NCBI RefSeq assembly: GCF_900167135.1
Contig: NZ_FUWZ01000002.1
Location: 62,001 to 126,000 of the forward strand
DNA from: Chitinophaga eiseniae
Lineage (GTDB): Bacteria > Bacteroidota > Bacteroidia > Chitinophagales > Chitinophagaceae
Direction: 5' to 3'
DNA length: 64,000 nt
Shown here: piece after piece, positions 50,723-59,605 of the stretch
Numbering within the stretch: the first letter of the stretch is position 1
Layout: the number at the start of each line of letters is the position of its first letter
The notes under the pieces: generated by a model
What the model was told of the DNA's origin: nothing
The model's input: only the letters and a program-made list of their open reading frames with translations
The model's database searches: none
Program-made: the position numbers and the translations under genes

Positions 50723-51541
50723 ATGTTCAAGGTGCAAACGTTCCGGCCTCATCAGCGGTTGCAGGATGATCTGCTGTCATGGCAGATGATCACGTGTGAT
50801 TTCCCCGCAGAAGAGGTCCGGTACCTGACGGTCCTCCCGCATTTTATGCAGAGCATGTGGTTCAATCCCGGCCCTGAGCGTACTTTGTACGATGTTATCA
50901 GACAGGAATATTTACCCGCTGCCACTCTTTCGGGCCCCCGCAGCCAGGTCAGCGAATGGCGCGTCAGCGGCAACATGCAGCTATTGGCCGCACATTTTAA
51001 GCCAGGTAGCTGGTCCAGGTTGTTCCATCTGCCTGCGCAATCGTTTTGTGACCGTAGTACAGACCTCGCTGCCATATTTGGCGCTGGTACGGCATCCGTC
51101 ATTGCAGCGATCAGCGCGTGTCGTTCTCCGGAACAACAGGTAACATTGCTGGAGTCCTGGCTGCTGGCGCAGTTGACAGACACGCCTAAAAACGGCTGTC
51201 ATCTCGGAGATGCCATACAGCTTATACTTGCGGCCAACGGCAACATTACCATCAGGCAACTGGAAGCGCAGGTATTCCTCACCAAACGCACGCTGGAAAG
51301 GGCTTTCCTGGACCAGACAGGACTGCACCTTAAAATGTTCTGCCGGCTGGTACGTTTCAGAAAAACCATCGATTACATCGCACGGATGCGGTACCCGCAA
51401 TGGAAGTTGCTTGCACATAAAGCCGGCTATTGCGACCAGACACATTTTATCAATGAATTCCGGTATTTCACCCATCGCTTACCACATCAGTTCCCCGATT
51501 TATCTCCACAAACCGCGGCAGATTTTGTCACTTTTATCTGA
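50723..51541 (+). CDS. AraC-type transcriptional regulator
   Basis: Soluble regulator of about 272 residues from the ATG at 50723 (MFKVQTFRPHQRLQDDLL). The N-terminal region is a sensory domain of the type found in many Bacteroidota AraC proteins (VRYLTVLPHFMQSMWFNPG ... FKPGSWSRLFHLPAQSFCDRSTDL). The C-terminal helix-turn-helix region is ITIRQLEAQVFLTKRTLERAFLDQTGLHLKMFCRLVRFRKTIDYI and KLLAHKAGYCDQTHFINEFRYFTHRLPHQF. It precedes the DsrE/TsdA operon on the same strand by 98 bp and may regulate it. Confidence 0.88.
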   Translation: MFKVQTFRPHQRLQDDLLSWQMITCDFPAEEVRYLTVLPHFMQSMWFNPGPERTLYDVIRQEYLPAATLSGPRSQVSEWRVSGNMQLLAAHFKPGSWSRLFHLPAQSFCDRSTDLAAIFGAGTASVIAAISACRSPEQQVTLLESWLLAQLTDTPKNGCHLGDAIQLILAANGNITIRQLEAQVFLTKRTLERAFLDQTGLHLKMFCRLVRFRKTIDYIARMRYPQWKLLAHKAGYCDQTHFINEFRYFTHRLPHQFPDLSPQTAADFVTFI

Positions 51542-51639
51542 TAAACACTTTTCCGGTTTCTTTACATTTATATTACTTCTCTTCAGGTATTTTGACCGTG
51601 TCAGGTGATAACTATACTATAACCTCAAATTTTTAAGCT

Positions 51640-52323
51640 ATGTCTCATACACCAAACGGGGGTACCAACCGCCGCGACTTCCTCGGGAAAATGCTGACAG
51701 GCGCCACGCTGCTGAGTATCCCCTCTTTCGCCACCCTGGCACAGGAAAGCAAACAGATGAGCACCGATACCCCTGATGCATGGGTTAACAAAATCAAAGG
51801 GAAACACCGCATCGTACTGGATGTTACCCGTCCGCATGAGATGTTTCCCTTTGCATGGGCAAAAGTGTTCCTGCTGACCAACCAGGCTACCGGTGTGCCG
51901 GAGAAAGACTGCTGCGCCGTAGTGGTGTTACGGCATGACGGCATCCCCTATGCGATGAAAGATGAGCTGTGGGAAAAATACAAGTTCGGACAGCTGTTCA
52001 AGGTGAATGATCCCAAAACAAAAGCACCGGCCATCCGTAATCCTTTCTGGCAGCCGCAGCCGGGGGACTTCGTTGTTCCTGGCATTGGCGCAGTGGAGAT
52101 AGGCATTAATCAGTTACAGGCCAGCGGCGTGTTGTTCGCCGTGTGCAACATGGCCATCACGGTGTACAGTGCTATTGTGGCAAAGGAAATGTCGCTGGAC
52201 GCAACGGCTGTTAAGAACGAATGGCTGGCAGGCGTTTTACCCGGCATCGACGTGGTGCCGTCCGGCATGTGGGCGCTGGGGCGGGCACAGGAAAAGAACT
52301 GTGGCTATTGTTTTACAGGATGA
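51640..52323 (+). CDS. Tat-signal DsrE-like protein (putative)
   Basis: Protein of 227 residues with a twin-arginine signal (TNRRDFLGKMLTGATLLSI) so it is exported folded. The remaining part resembles the DsrE/DsrF-like sulfur-relay fold: HRIVLDVTRPHEMFPFAWAKVFLLTNQATGVPEKDCCAVVVLRHDGIPYAMKDELWEKY and a final ASGVLFAVCNMAITVYS segment. Several cysteines (Cys-Cys in KDCCAV, Cys in VCNMA, C-x-x-C in NCGYC) could carry a sulfane sulfur. Its stop overlaps the start of the TsdA-like cytochrome (ATGA), and another DsrE-like gene follows, making a sulfur oxidation role likely. The fold assignment is by resemblance only. Confidence 0.7.
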   Translation: MSHTPNGGTNRRDFLGKMLTGATLLSIPSFATLAQESKQMSTDTPDAWVNKIKGKHRIVLDVTRPHEMFPFAWAKVFLLTNQATGVPEKDCCAVVVLRHDGIPYAMKDELWEKYKFGQLFKVNDPKTKAPAIRNPFWQPQPGDFVVPGIGAVEIGINQLQASGVLFAVCNMAITVYSAIVAKEMSLDATAVKNEWLAGVLPGIDVVPSGMWALGRAQEKNCGYCFTG

Positions 52324-53255
52324 CCAACAAACAACGTTATGTCACTTTTTTAATGGGGCTGCTCGCCGCCCTGTATAGCTGTCGCCGCGCAGGCCCCTTA
52401 CCGGAAAAATTATGGCAGGCGCCTGATACCGCCATGATACCCCATACCGCCGAAGGCGACAGGATACGTTATGGACGGTCGCTGATAGCACATACCGCCC
52501 AATACCTCGGCCCACAAGGCAGTGTGGCGCAGATCAGCAATGGCATGAACTGCCAGAACTGCCACCTGGATGCCGGCACCAAACCGTGGGGCAATAACTA
52601 CGGCAGCACCGCCTCCACCTATCCTAAGTTCAGGGCCAGAAGCGGCACCGTGGAATCCATCGGTAAAAAAGTGAACGATTGTTTTGTGAGAAGTCTCAAT
52701 GGCGCCGCCCTCGATAGCAACAGTCCGGAGTTGCAGGCCATCATCGCCTATATACAATGGCTGGGAAAGGATCTTCCTAAAAATTATAAATCACCTGGTA
52801 GTGGTATCCGTGAACTGCCCTATCTGCCGGTAGCTGCTGATACTGTGAAAGGGAAAACCGTTTTCCTGCAACAGTGTCAGCGGTGCCACGGCGCCGATGG
52901 CCGCGGCGAGCGCCCCGCCGGGGCAACGGAATACCGTTACCCGCCGCTATGGGGGCCGGACAGCTACAACACCGGCGCCGGTTTATACCGGCTGTCAAGG
53001 TTTGCAGGATATGTAAAATACAATATGCCCCTGGGCACCGATTACCAGCATCCGCTGCTCAGCGATGAAGACGCCTGGAATGTGGCCGCTTTCGTGAATT
53101 CGCAACCACGGCCAGCAAAAGCTTTTCCGGCCGACTGGCCCGATATCCGCACCAAACCGCCGGACCATCCCTTTGGGCCTTTCAGCGATACCTTTCCCGC
53201 TATACAGCATAAATACGGCCCCTTCGGCCCCATTGCACGGCAGCACAAAAAATAA
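52320..53255 (+). CDS. TsdA-like dihaem c-type cytochrome (thiosulfate dehydrogenase/tetrathionate reductase family)
   Basis: Exported dihaem cytochrome of 311 residues. The frame opens at 52221, but the ATG at 52320, overlapping the previous stop, gives a lipoprotein signal (MGLLAALYSC, Cys21). Haem c sites are CQNCH at residues 78-82 and CQRCH at 186-190. The first region NGMNCQNCHLDAGTKPWGNNYGSTASTYPKFRARSG and VNDCFVRSLNG are the TsdA signature; Cys121 stands where TsdA has its unusual Cys haem ligand. TsdA joins two thiosulfates to tetrathionate, or the reverse. Being lipid-anchored it probably works at the periplasmic face. Flanked by DsrE-like genes. Confidence 0.85.
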   Translation: MTNKQRYVTFLMGLLAALYSCRRAGPLPEKLWQAPDTAMIPHTAEGDRIRYGRSLIAHTAQYLGPQGSVAQISNGMNCQNCHLDAGTKPWGNNYGSTASTYPKFRARSGTVESIGKKVNDCFVRSLNGAALDSNSPELQAIIAYIQWLGKDLPKNYKSPGSGIRELPYLPVAADTVKGKTVFLQQCQRCHGADGRGERPAGATEYRYPPLWGPDSYNTGAGLYRLSRFAGYVKYNMPLGTDYQHPLLSDEDAWNVAAFVNSQPRPAKAFPADWPDIRTKPPDHPFGPFSDTFPAIQHKYGPFGPIARQHKK

Positions 53256-53282
53256 TATCCGTTTCACCTAAAACGATCCGCT

Positions 53283-53696
53283 ATGAAAAAGTTGTTGATC
53301 ATGTTCACCTTTCTGCTGGGCAGCATTGTTTGCCTCGCACAGGCCAACTACAAGGTTATCTTCGACATCACCAGTAAAACACCTGAAGCACAACAAACCC
53401 TTTTACGGCAACTGAACGGTATCCTGAAAGGCGCTCCTGATGCGCAACTGGAAGTAGCCATATACGGCGACGCCCTCGATATGGTGTTGAAAGACAAGTC
53501 CGGCGTGGCGCCGGCAGTGAGCGAACTACTCAGCCAACACAAAAATGTGAGCTTTAAAGTATGTGGCGCCACGATGAAACGAAACAACAAAACCGCCAGC
53601 GAACTGCTGCCCGGCGTACAGGTAGTACCCGACGCCATTTATGAAATTATCACCAAACAAAGAGAAGGGTGGGGCTATATCAAAGTAGCACACTGA
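53283..53696 (+). CDS. Exported DsrE family protein
   Basis: Protein of 137 residues with a signal peptide (MKKLLIMFTFLLGSIVCLAQ) and a DsrE-like domain: YKVIFDITSKTPEAQQTLLRQLNGILKGAP, LEVAIYGDALDMVLKD, LLSQHKNVSFKVCGATMKRNN and GVQVVPDAIYEIITKQREGWGYIKVA. The conserved cysteine is in FKVCGATM. DsrE-family proteins carry sulfur atoms as persulfides. It is the third gene of the DsrE-like/TsdA-like unit, starting 27 bp after it. Confidence 0.87.
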   Translation: MKKLLIMFTFLLGSIVCLAQANYKVIFDITSKTPEAQQTLLRQLNGILKGAPDAQLEVAIYGDALDMVLKDKSGVAPAVSELLSQHKNVSFKVCGATMKRNNKTASELLPGVQVVPDAIYEIITKQREGWGYIKVAH

Positions 53697-53994
53697 CACA
53701 TAACCGGATTTTCATGACGGGTATACGGGCACGCTTTGACATATGCCTGGTGGCGCCAGGAGCGCGCTGGTCCCAGGATCGACTATAATAGTATCGCTCC
53801 CGTTTTTTAACGGGCTTGCAGCGGCTGTTAAAAACACCGGGCAGGCGTAGATTTCGCAAAGCGGCTGTCCGTGGCGGAACACTGGAGAAAAAACTGGCGG
53901 AGCTGATGAACTGATGAAACTTGTTAAGGCTGGAAATACAAAAGGGCCGGAGATCAGTTTCCCGGCCCTTTGCAATACACGCAGGCAGATATTA
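53697..53994. other. Intergenic segment with a terminator hairpin
   Basis: About 300 bp with no recognised gene; short open frames on either strand look unlike proteins. AAAGGGCCGG (53941-53950) and CCGGCCCTTT (53962-53971) form a terminator, with a T-rich tail on the minus strand for the membrane protein gene. Confidence 0.6.
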
Positions 53995-54258
53995 TCATTT
54001 TTTTATTAGACGTACCAGCCAAATCAATATAATGGAGCCGATCAGCGCCACAACCAGTGAACCGATCAGGCTACTGCCTATATGCAGCCCCAGTTTACCG
54101 AAAATCCAGCCGCCCAGCCAGCCACCAACGACGCCCAGAATAATATCTATGATAATCCCGTATCCGTCGCCACGCATAATTTTACCGGCCAGCCAGCCAG
54201 CGATGCCTCCGATAATAATAGTCCAGATCATAATGATGGGTTTTAATGTACTCATCAA
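53995..54258 (-). CDS. GlsB/YeaQ/YmgE family stress response membrane protein
   Basis: Small membrane protein of 87 residues (an ATG one codon later is equivalent). Three hydrophobic helices: IMIWTIIIGGIAGWLAGKIM, IIIDIILGVVGGWLGGWIFGKLG and SLIGSLVVALIGSIILIWLVRLI, with the glycine-rich GWLAGKIMRGDGYG loop typical of the family. These proteins are of unknown mechanism and are induced by envelope stress in other bacteria. It is monocistronic with its own terminator. Confidence 0.92.
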   Translation of the reverse strand: MMSTLKPIIMIWTIIIGGIAGWLAGKIMRGDGYGIIIDIILGVVGGWLGGWIFGKLGLHIGSSLIGSLVVALIGSIILIWLVRLIKK

Positions 54259-54420
54259 TATAAGGTAAAATTTCCTTGTTATTTGTTATTTTTTGTTAAT
54301 ACAAATTAATCAGTAGATATTTACGGATGTTAAATTATTAGTTTATATTAGGATACAAACAATATTTTAAATTACGCTTCTTCCATTTTCCCTTCAAAAA
54401 ATTTAATCAGCACCCCCTCA

Positions 54421-56931
54421 CTAAAACTGTAACCTAAAACTTCCGAACACCCCAAAATTACTTGCATTCGACACCGCCGCCTGCTGGGGATAAAACCGCC
54501 AAACAGCGTCTACTCTGAAGAAACGGAAAATATTATCAAAACCGGTGCCTACCTCCGTATATACGTTTCCGTTAAGCGACCGCATGCCATATCGACCAAA
54601 TTCCATCTGGTTGTACATACGATTTCGATATGATAAATCGCCGATCACTGACTTCACATTCCAGAACTGGCGCACGCCCGTCCTGCGCATGAAAGGCAAC
54701 AGGTTCAACAGTTTACCGTTGAAGTTATGCTCGATATTGATTCCCGCATAACGGTCACTGAAGAACTCATATTTATTCATCAGGCTGAAAGCCTCTTTGT
54801 TATAATAATAGGTTTCGTTTCCGGGATGTATCTGCAATAGCATAAAAGGCAGCTTATCAGCAAAAATCTGCCCGGCATATACCATGTAATTGATACGGCC
54901 CCAGCCTGTTAAATTAAACTGCTGCCGGATACTCATATTTAGTTTATGATACTGGTATTTGCTATCCAGTACGCCGGCGCCGGCGAGGGAATAGCCGATC
55001 TCTGCAACCGGTAGGTTGCTGCGCACCCGCCTCGTTTTACGGAAGGTACGTACCTCTTTCTCGCCCGGCGCATAACGGAATTTCAGCTGAAACTCCGTAT
55101 TGACGACTTTTTCATGTTCTGTCGACAGAAAAATTTTATGTGGTGGCAAAGGTTCGAAGGTGGTGTAACAGGTACGGGAAACGGTGCCCTGCAATGAGAA
55201 CTCCTGCGGGAACTGTTTGAGGACGGACACCCGCATATCTGCCTCCCGGATAAACTTCTGCGGAATACCACGACGGCGCACCAGCTGACCAAAAATATTG
55301 TCGAGTGATACTTCCTCTCCGTTAAATCCACGCTGGTTATTGTCCAGGTCATCTTTATAGGAAGCAAATACCTGCCACCCGTTGTCTTTGGGCCAGGTAT
55401 AGGATACGGCCATCTTCCCTTTCAGCGACCTGTCTTTCATACCGTAGGCCAGATAACCGTTCAACCGCCAGTTACGGCTGAATTCAGCGGTAGTGCCGAG
55501 GTCAAACCGCGCTCTTGCTCCTTCCACGCGGTTGCGGCTCACCCACTTATACCAGGGCCCTATCTCCACCTTGCCCAGCTTGATATGACCATCTACCAGG
55601 AAAGTAATGGTATTGCTCAAACGTTTGAAAGAAGGGATCGATTTTAGTGTATCCACCAGCGTTATAGCATGTTTTTCGTTGCGGGTTAATGTCTCCGGCC
55701 GGTGTTGTTCCATATATGCCTTACCGCCGGTGGTTGCGCTGTCGGCAATCACCACCTCTTCATTCCTGCGGTTGCTGTTTAGTTTCGTAGTGATAAAATC
55801 CTGGTTGGTAGCAATATTACTGTATAAGGTAGTCTTACGGCCGATGAAAGTCGTCCTGGATTTTCCCAATGGCGCCAGCTCCACTACAAAACGGTCTTTC
55901 GCCACCACCCAATCTTTCTCATGCTGCTGCGTAAACTCCTGGATAATATCCAGCCGCTTTACAAAATTGATATTCACCGCCCCCACCACCGATAAACTGA
56001 TCTTCTGTATTGCCCAGGTGGAAGCCTGTATCCAGCAATCGCCGGCAAACAGGTTTTCGCCTTCGCGACGGGGTGTAAACGCCAGATGATAAAATTGTTC
56101 TCCGTTACGGGTAACGGTATCCAGTCCTTTGTAATGATAGTAGCGGTCTCCCACGCTGCTGAGCGGACTGATAAACTCACGTCCGAAAACAGGTATGGCG
56201 TTCTGATAAGTATTGATTTTTTGGTTGATGCCTCCCATATATTCCATCACCGACTCATTCTTAACGCCGCTACTGCTCAGGGCACGTATCTCCTCCCTTA
56301 CGCGGGACGGGCTGCCGGACACATAATAATCGGAGACCGATTCACTCAGGAAAACGGGAAGAAAAGGACTTTGTTCAGAAGTGGAGTCTATCCGCTGCGT
56401 GACAAACGTATAGGGCTTCATCAAACGCGACTTTTCCCAGCGTCGCTTGTCGATATTGGAAATATCTATCTCCAGTTTGTTATACAGTTCGGCGTAATAG
56501 CTATCATAATGCCCGGGTGCATTGGCCGCCTTGCGGGCCACTATCTGCCGCCACCATACCAGGCCCCTGTCCATCTTCGCTTTTACCTCCACGCCAAGTT
56601 TCATGGTGGCTTCCAGCTGTATCAGCAACGGAGCAACATCTGTGGCCGCCAGCGGAATCATCTTCTGGTCATACCCCACGTAACGCACTACCAGCGTGTC
56701 TTCCCGGCGGAAACTGCGCGCCAGGTTAAAATGACCGGCACTATCCGTCATCACGCCGTAACCGGCGGCTTTCCAGTAAACAGTAGCGAATGGTAACGGC
56801 TCTTCGGTAAATTTGTTCACCACTTTCCCGCTCGTTGTAGCGGAATGCTGTGCCCAAACCTCATTTGCTGACAATAGTAACCAAAATAACACGACCCATC
56901 CCTTGCAAATACAGACGAAGGTTTGCGGCAT
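54421..56931 (-). CDS. DUF5686 outer-membrane protein with carboxypeptidase-like domain
   Basis: Large exported protein of about 836 residues. The ORF opens at 56994, but the ATG at 56931 (MPQTFVCICKGWVVLFWLLLSANEVWAQ) gives a clean signal peptide. A carboxypeptidase-regulatory-like domain follows (SGKVVNKFTEEPLPFATVYWKAAGYGVMTDSAGHF), then the DUF5686 region (VEVKAKMDRGLVWWRQIVARKAANAPGHYDSYYAELYNKLEIDISNI) and a beta-rich C-terminal half ending FGSFRLQF, which looks like an outer-membrane barrel. The function is unknown; the family is common in Bacteroidota. Confidence 0.85.
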   Translation of the reverse strand: MPQTFVCICKGWVVLFWLLLSANEVWAQHSATTSGKVVNKFTEEPLPFATVYWKAAGYGVMTDSAGHFNLARSFRREDTLVVRYVGYDQKMIPLAATDVAPLLIQLEATMKLGVEVKAKMDRGLVWWRQIVARKAANAPGHYDSYYAELYNKLEIDISNIDKRRWEKSRLMKPYTFVTQRIDSTSEQSPFLPVFLSESVSDYYVSGSPSRVREEIRALSSSGVKNESVMEYMGGINQKINTYQNAIPVFGREFISPLSSVGDRYYHYKGLDTVTRNGEQFYHLAFTPRREGENLFAGDCWIQASTWAIQKISLSVVGAVNINFVKRLDIIQEFTQQHEKDWVVAKDRFVVELAPLGKSRTTFIGRKTTLYSNIATNQDFITTKLNSNRRNEEVVIADSATTGGKAYMEQHRPETLTRNEKHAITLVDTLKSIPSFKRLSNTITFLVDGHIKLGKVEIGPWYKWVSRNRVEGARARFDLGTTAEFSRNWRLNGYLAYGMKDRSLKGKMAVSYTWPKDNGWQVFASYKDDLDNNQRGFNGEEVSLDNIFGQLVRRRGIPQKFIREADMRVSVLKQFPQEFSLQGTVSRTCYTTFEPLPPHKIFLSTEHEKVVNTEFQLKFRYAPGEKEVRTFRKTRRVRSNLPVAEIGYSLAGAGVLDSKYQYHKLNMSIRQQFNLTGWGRINYMVYAGQIFADKLPFMLLQIHPGNETYYYNKEAFSLMNKYEFFSDRYAGINIEHNFNGKLLNLLPFMRRTGVRQFWNVKSVIGDLSYRNRMYNQMEFGRYGMRSLNGNVYTEVGTGFDNIFRFFRVDAVWRFYPQQAAVSNASNFGVFGSFRLQF

Positions 56932-57101
56932 CAATATAACAGTTGTCGTACTAATAAGACGGTAAATATCATGCCACCCCCCCATTCCCCTCAAAGAATT
57001 ATTGAAAAGAGCACCCCGCCGTTGAAAAGGTGACAGCGACTGTTTAATTGATTTTTATCGCAACACGCTTATAACCAACTTTAGTACACAAAAAAACAAA
57101 T

Positions 57102-57386
57102 ATGAAACAGCTATTATTTTTTTTGCTGCTAATGGGACTTTTTCCCGGGGAGCAGGGTCAGGCACCGGCACCGGCACAACTCCGCGAATGCGATAGCAGG
57201 GAACACACCATCAGCGTACCCTGGAAACTGGGTGGTCCCGGTACCCAAACCATCACCGCAGTGGCGCCGGAGCAGGACCATCAGACGATTACGTTAAAGC
57301 GGGAAGGATTTAGTGAAGGATTTTATGATAACGATGCCCGCAAAAAAGGCTGGATTAAAATACCCAGCCCTGGCTATTTATGCTAA
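57102..57386 (+). CDS. Small secreted hypothetical protein
   Basis: I do not recognise this 94-residue protein. It has a signal peptide (MKQLLFFLLLMGLFPGEQGQ), a Pro/Ala stretch (APAPAQ), then a possible beta-rich domain (HTISVPWKLGGPGTQTITAVAPEQDHQTITLKREG). Its last nine bases overlap the end of the convergent Old Yellow Enzyme gene. Codon content and signal peptide argue for a true gene, but the end GWIKIPSPGYLC is odd. Confidence 0.45.
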   Translation: MKQLLFFLLLMGLFPGEQGQAPAPAQLRECDSREHTISVPWKLGGPGTQTITAVAPEQDHQTITLKREGFSEGFYDNDARKKGWIKIPSPGYLC

Positions 57387-58499
57387 AACATCAGCAGGTT
57401 GCTGATAGCGGGCATAGTCCGTATAGCCTTTGCCGGTACCGCCGAAGAAAGTGGAAGGATCCGGCACATTCAATGGCAGGTCATATTCCAGGCGGTAAGG
57501 CAGGTCAGGGTTAGCGATAAAAGGACGGCCAAAACCCACCAGGTCTGCCCAGCCTTTCTTCAGCGCTTCTTCCGCTTTGGCTTTGTTGTATTTACCGGAA
57601 TAAATCAGTGTGCCTTTAAAAGCTTCACGGTAGGCCTCTTTAAAAGCCGGCGCCATCACCGGCGCATCTTCCCAGTCAGCTTCCGCGATATGGATATAAG
57701 CTACTCCAATTTCATTCAGCAGCCGTGCTGCGGCGATATAGGTCTCCTCCGGATGATCGTCCTGTGCGCCCATCAGCGTTGTCAGCGGCGCCTGGCGAAC
57801 GCCCACTCTTTCTTTGCCGATAGCATTGGCGACAGCCGTTGTTACTTCTTTCAGGAAACGCAGCCGGTTTTCAAGGCTACCGCCATATTTGTCCGTACGA
57901 CGGTTGGTTTGTGAATCAATAAACTGTTCGATCAGGTAACCGTTGGCGCCATGCAGTTCCACGCCGTCAAATCCGGCAGCGACGGCATTTTTTGCGGCGA
58001 CGGCATAGTCCTCAATAATAGCAGCTATTTCCGGGATGGTCAGCTCACGGGGCATAGAGTGTTGTTCCTTACGGATACCGCCACCGGTCGGGCCATTGCC
58101 GGTAGCGTCAATCACTACTTTTACACCTTCCGCCTGGATGGCGGAGGGGGCCACCGGAGCTGCGCCTCCCGGCTGCAGGGACACGTGCGATACACGGCCC
58201 ACATGCCACAACTGGGCAAATATCTTCCCGCCTTCGCGATGCACCGCATCGGTTACTTTTTTCCAGCCTTCCACCTGTGCAGGGGAATAGATACCCGGTG
58301 TCCAGGCATATCCCTGGCCCTGGCGGCTGATCTGTGTTCCCTCCGTAATAATAAGCCCCGCGGTGGCGCGCTGCGCATAATATTCCGCCATCTCATCGGT
58401 GGCTACGTCGCCGGCGCCCGCCCTGGAACGGGTCATGGGAGGCATTACAATCCGGTTGTGCAGTATGATATTTCCTATAGTGTGATTTGTAAAAAGCAT
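57378..58499 (-). CDS. Old Yellow Enzyme family alkene reductase (NADH:flavin oxidoreductase)
   Basis: FMN enzyme of 373 residues that reduces activated C=C bonds. N-terminal strand NIILHNRIVMPPMTRSRAG, then ITEGTQISRQGQGYAWTPGIYSPAQVEGWKKVTDAVH, FAQLWHVGRVSH (FMN), ELHGANGYLIEQFID with the HGANGYL active-site His/Asn pair, NRLRFLKEVTTAV, and C-terminal DLVGFGRPFIANPDLPYRL. It belongs to the NemA/XenB group. It is divergent from the LysR gene with 107 bp between starts. The LysR is the obvious regulator, presumably by an electrophilic substrate. Confidence 0.93.
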   Translation of the reverse strand: MLFTNHTIGNIILHNRIVMPPMTRSRAGAGDVATDEMAEYYAQRATAGLIITEGTQISRQGQGYAWTPGIYSPAQVEGWKKVTDAVHREGGKIFAQLWHVGRVSHVSLQPGGAAPVAPSAIQAEGVKVVIDATGNGPTGGGIRKEQHSMPRELTIPEIAAIIEDYAVAAKNAVAAGFDGVELHGANGYLIEQFIDSQTNRRTDKYGGSLENRLRFLKEVTTAVANAIGKERVGVRQAPLTTLMGAQDDHPEETYIAAARLLNEIGVAYIHIAEADWEDAPVMAPAFKEAYREAFKGTLIYSGKYNKAKAEEALKKGWADLVGFGRPFIANPDLPYRLEYDLPLNVPDPSTFFGGTGKGYTDYARYQQPADVLA

Positions 58500-58578
58500 T
58501 GTCTTCTGTTTTTAGGTTTTCTGATTCGACAACACAAATTTCCATCGAAATAACTCATTACACAAATAAGATAAATTG

Positions 58579-58586
58579 TACTTTTG
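58579..58586 (+). promoter_or_regulatory. TAnnTTTG -7 box of the LysR gene
   Basis: TACTTTTG fits the consensus; 20 bp before the ATG at 58607. Confidence 0.55.
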
Positions 58587-58606
58587 TATCAGAAAAATGA
58601 TAGATC

Positions 58607-59542
58607 ATGAATTTAAATATGGAATGGCTGCGTACCTTCAAAACCATTTACGAGAAAGGTACCCTTACCGCGGCCGCGCAGGCGTTATATATCTCCCAGC
58701 CGGGCGTGAGCCTGCATCTCAACTCCCTGGAGGTGGCTACAGGCTACAAACTGTTTGACCGCTCAGCAAAGAAAATGGTGCCTACCGAAAGGGCCAAGGT
58801 GCTCTACAACTTCATCCAGGAGCCTATGGGCCGGCTGGAAATGGCGGAACAGGTATTTCACCGCAGCAGCCGGGAGGGGCGCTCTACCATCAGCATCGGC
58901 ATGTGCTTCGAAACATTCCAGTTCACCCTGGAAAGATATATCTCCACCCTGCCGTTTAACGTGATCGTGAAATTCGGCCTGTACCAGGAAATGATACACG
59001 ACCTCGATAAAGGCGTGCTCGACCTGATCGTAACGCCGGAAAAAGGAGAACAGACCAACCTCGAATTCAAACCTTTCTCCCGGGAGAAAATTCTCCTGGT
59101 ATGCGGTGAACGTACAAACATCAAACCGCTTAAAACACTCCTGAAGGAGCTCGACGTAAAGGAAGAAAAAGTAAAAGTGGCCAAAATAGGCGCGCTGGAA
59201 AGCTGGCTGAAACAACAGGTATGGTATAGTACCGCCGCAGACATGGACCATCTCAAACGTTTCTGGAAAATGAACCTCCGGCAGAACATCGACTTCAAGC
59301 CCAATTATATCGTGCCTAATATCAGCTCTATTGTCCGTTGCCTGAGCGGCAATGAGGGCTTTGCGATCATCCCCGATTTCCTGTGCCGCGACGAGATCAA
59401 ATCAGGACAGGTAAAAGCCGTATGGGCCGGGGATGTCAAAGTGGAGAATACGTTGTATTTCGGGTCCCGTAAAAAAACCATCTACGCCAAAGAAATCAAA
59501 ATGGTGGAAGACATCTTCCGGAAAGAAATGGCGGCGCTATAA
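58607..59542 (+). CDS. LysR family transcriptional regulator
   Basis: Regulator of 311 residues: winged helix MEWLRTFKTIYEKGTLTAAAQALYISQPGVSLHLNSLEVATGYKLFDRSAKKMVPTERAKVLYNFI, then a substrate-binding domain beginning STISIGMCFETFQFTL. An ATG four codons in is an equal start. It is divergent from the Old Yellow Enzyme gene, the classic LysR arrangement, so it probably activates that gene and represses itself. Confidence 0.92.
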   Translation: MNLNMEWLRTFKTIYEKGTLTAAAQALYISQPGVSLHLNSLEVATGYKLFDRSAKKMVPTERAKVLYNFIQEPMGRLEMAEQVFHRSSREGRSTISIGMCFETFQFTLERYISTLPFNVIVKFGLYQEMIHDLDKGVLDLIVTPEKGEQTNLEFKPFSREKILLVCGERTNIKPLKTLLKELDVKEEKVKVAKIGALESWLKQQVWYSTAADMDHLKRFWKMNLRQNIDFKPNYIVPNISSIVRCLSGNEGFAIIPDFLCRDEIKSGQVKAVWAGDVKVENTLYFGSRKKTIYAKEIKMVEDIFRKEMAAL

Positions 59543-59546
59543 AAAA

Positions 59547-59580
59547 GTCAGCCGCTAATTGTTTCCAATTAACGGCTGAC
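59547..59580 (-). terminator. Terminator at the end of the SusC/SusD operon
   Basis: GTCAGCCG and TAATTG pair with CAATTA and CGGCTGAC with one interruption. On the minus strand it is followed by TTTTTT. Confidence 0.75.
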
Positions 59581-59605
59581 GTGACAGTTATGGGTAAGGC
59601 AAAAA

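Noticed and set aside
53712..53975. 87-residue minus-strand open frame
   Set aside because: It runs through the terminator hairpin and has no signal, domain or plausible start.
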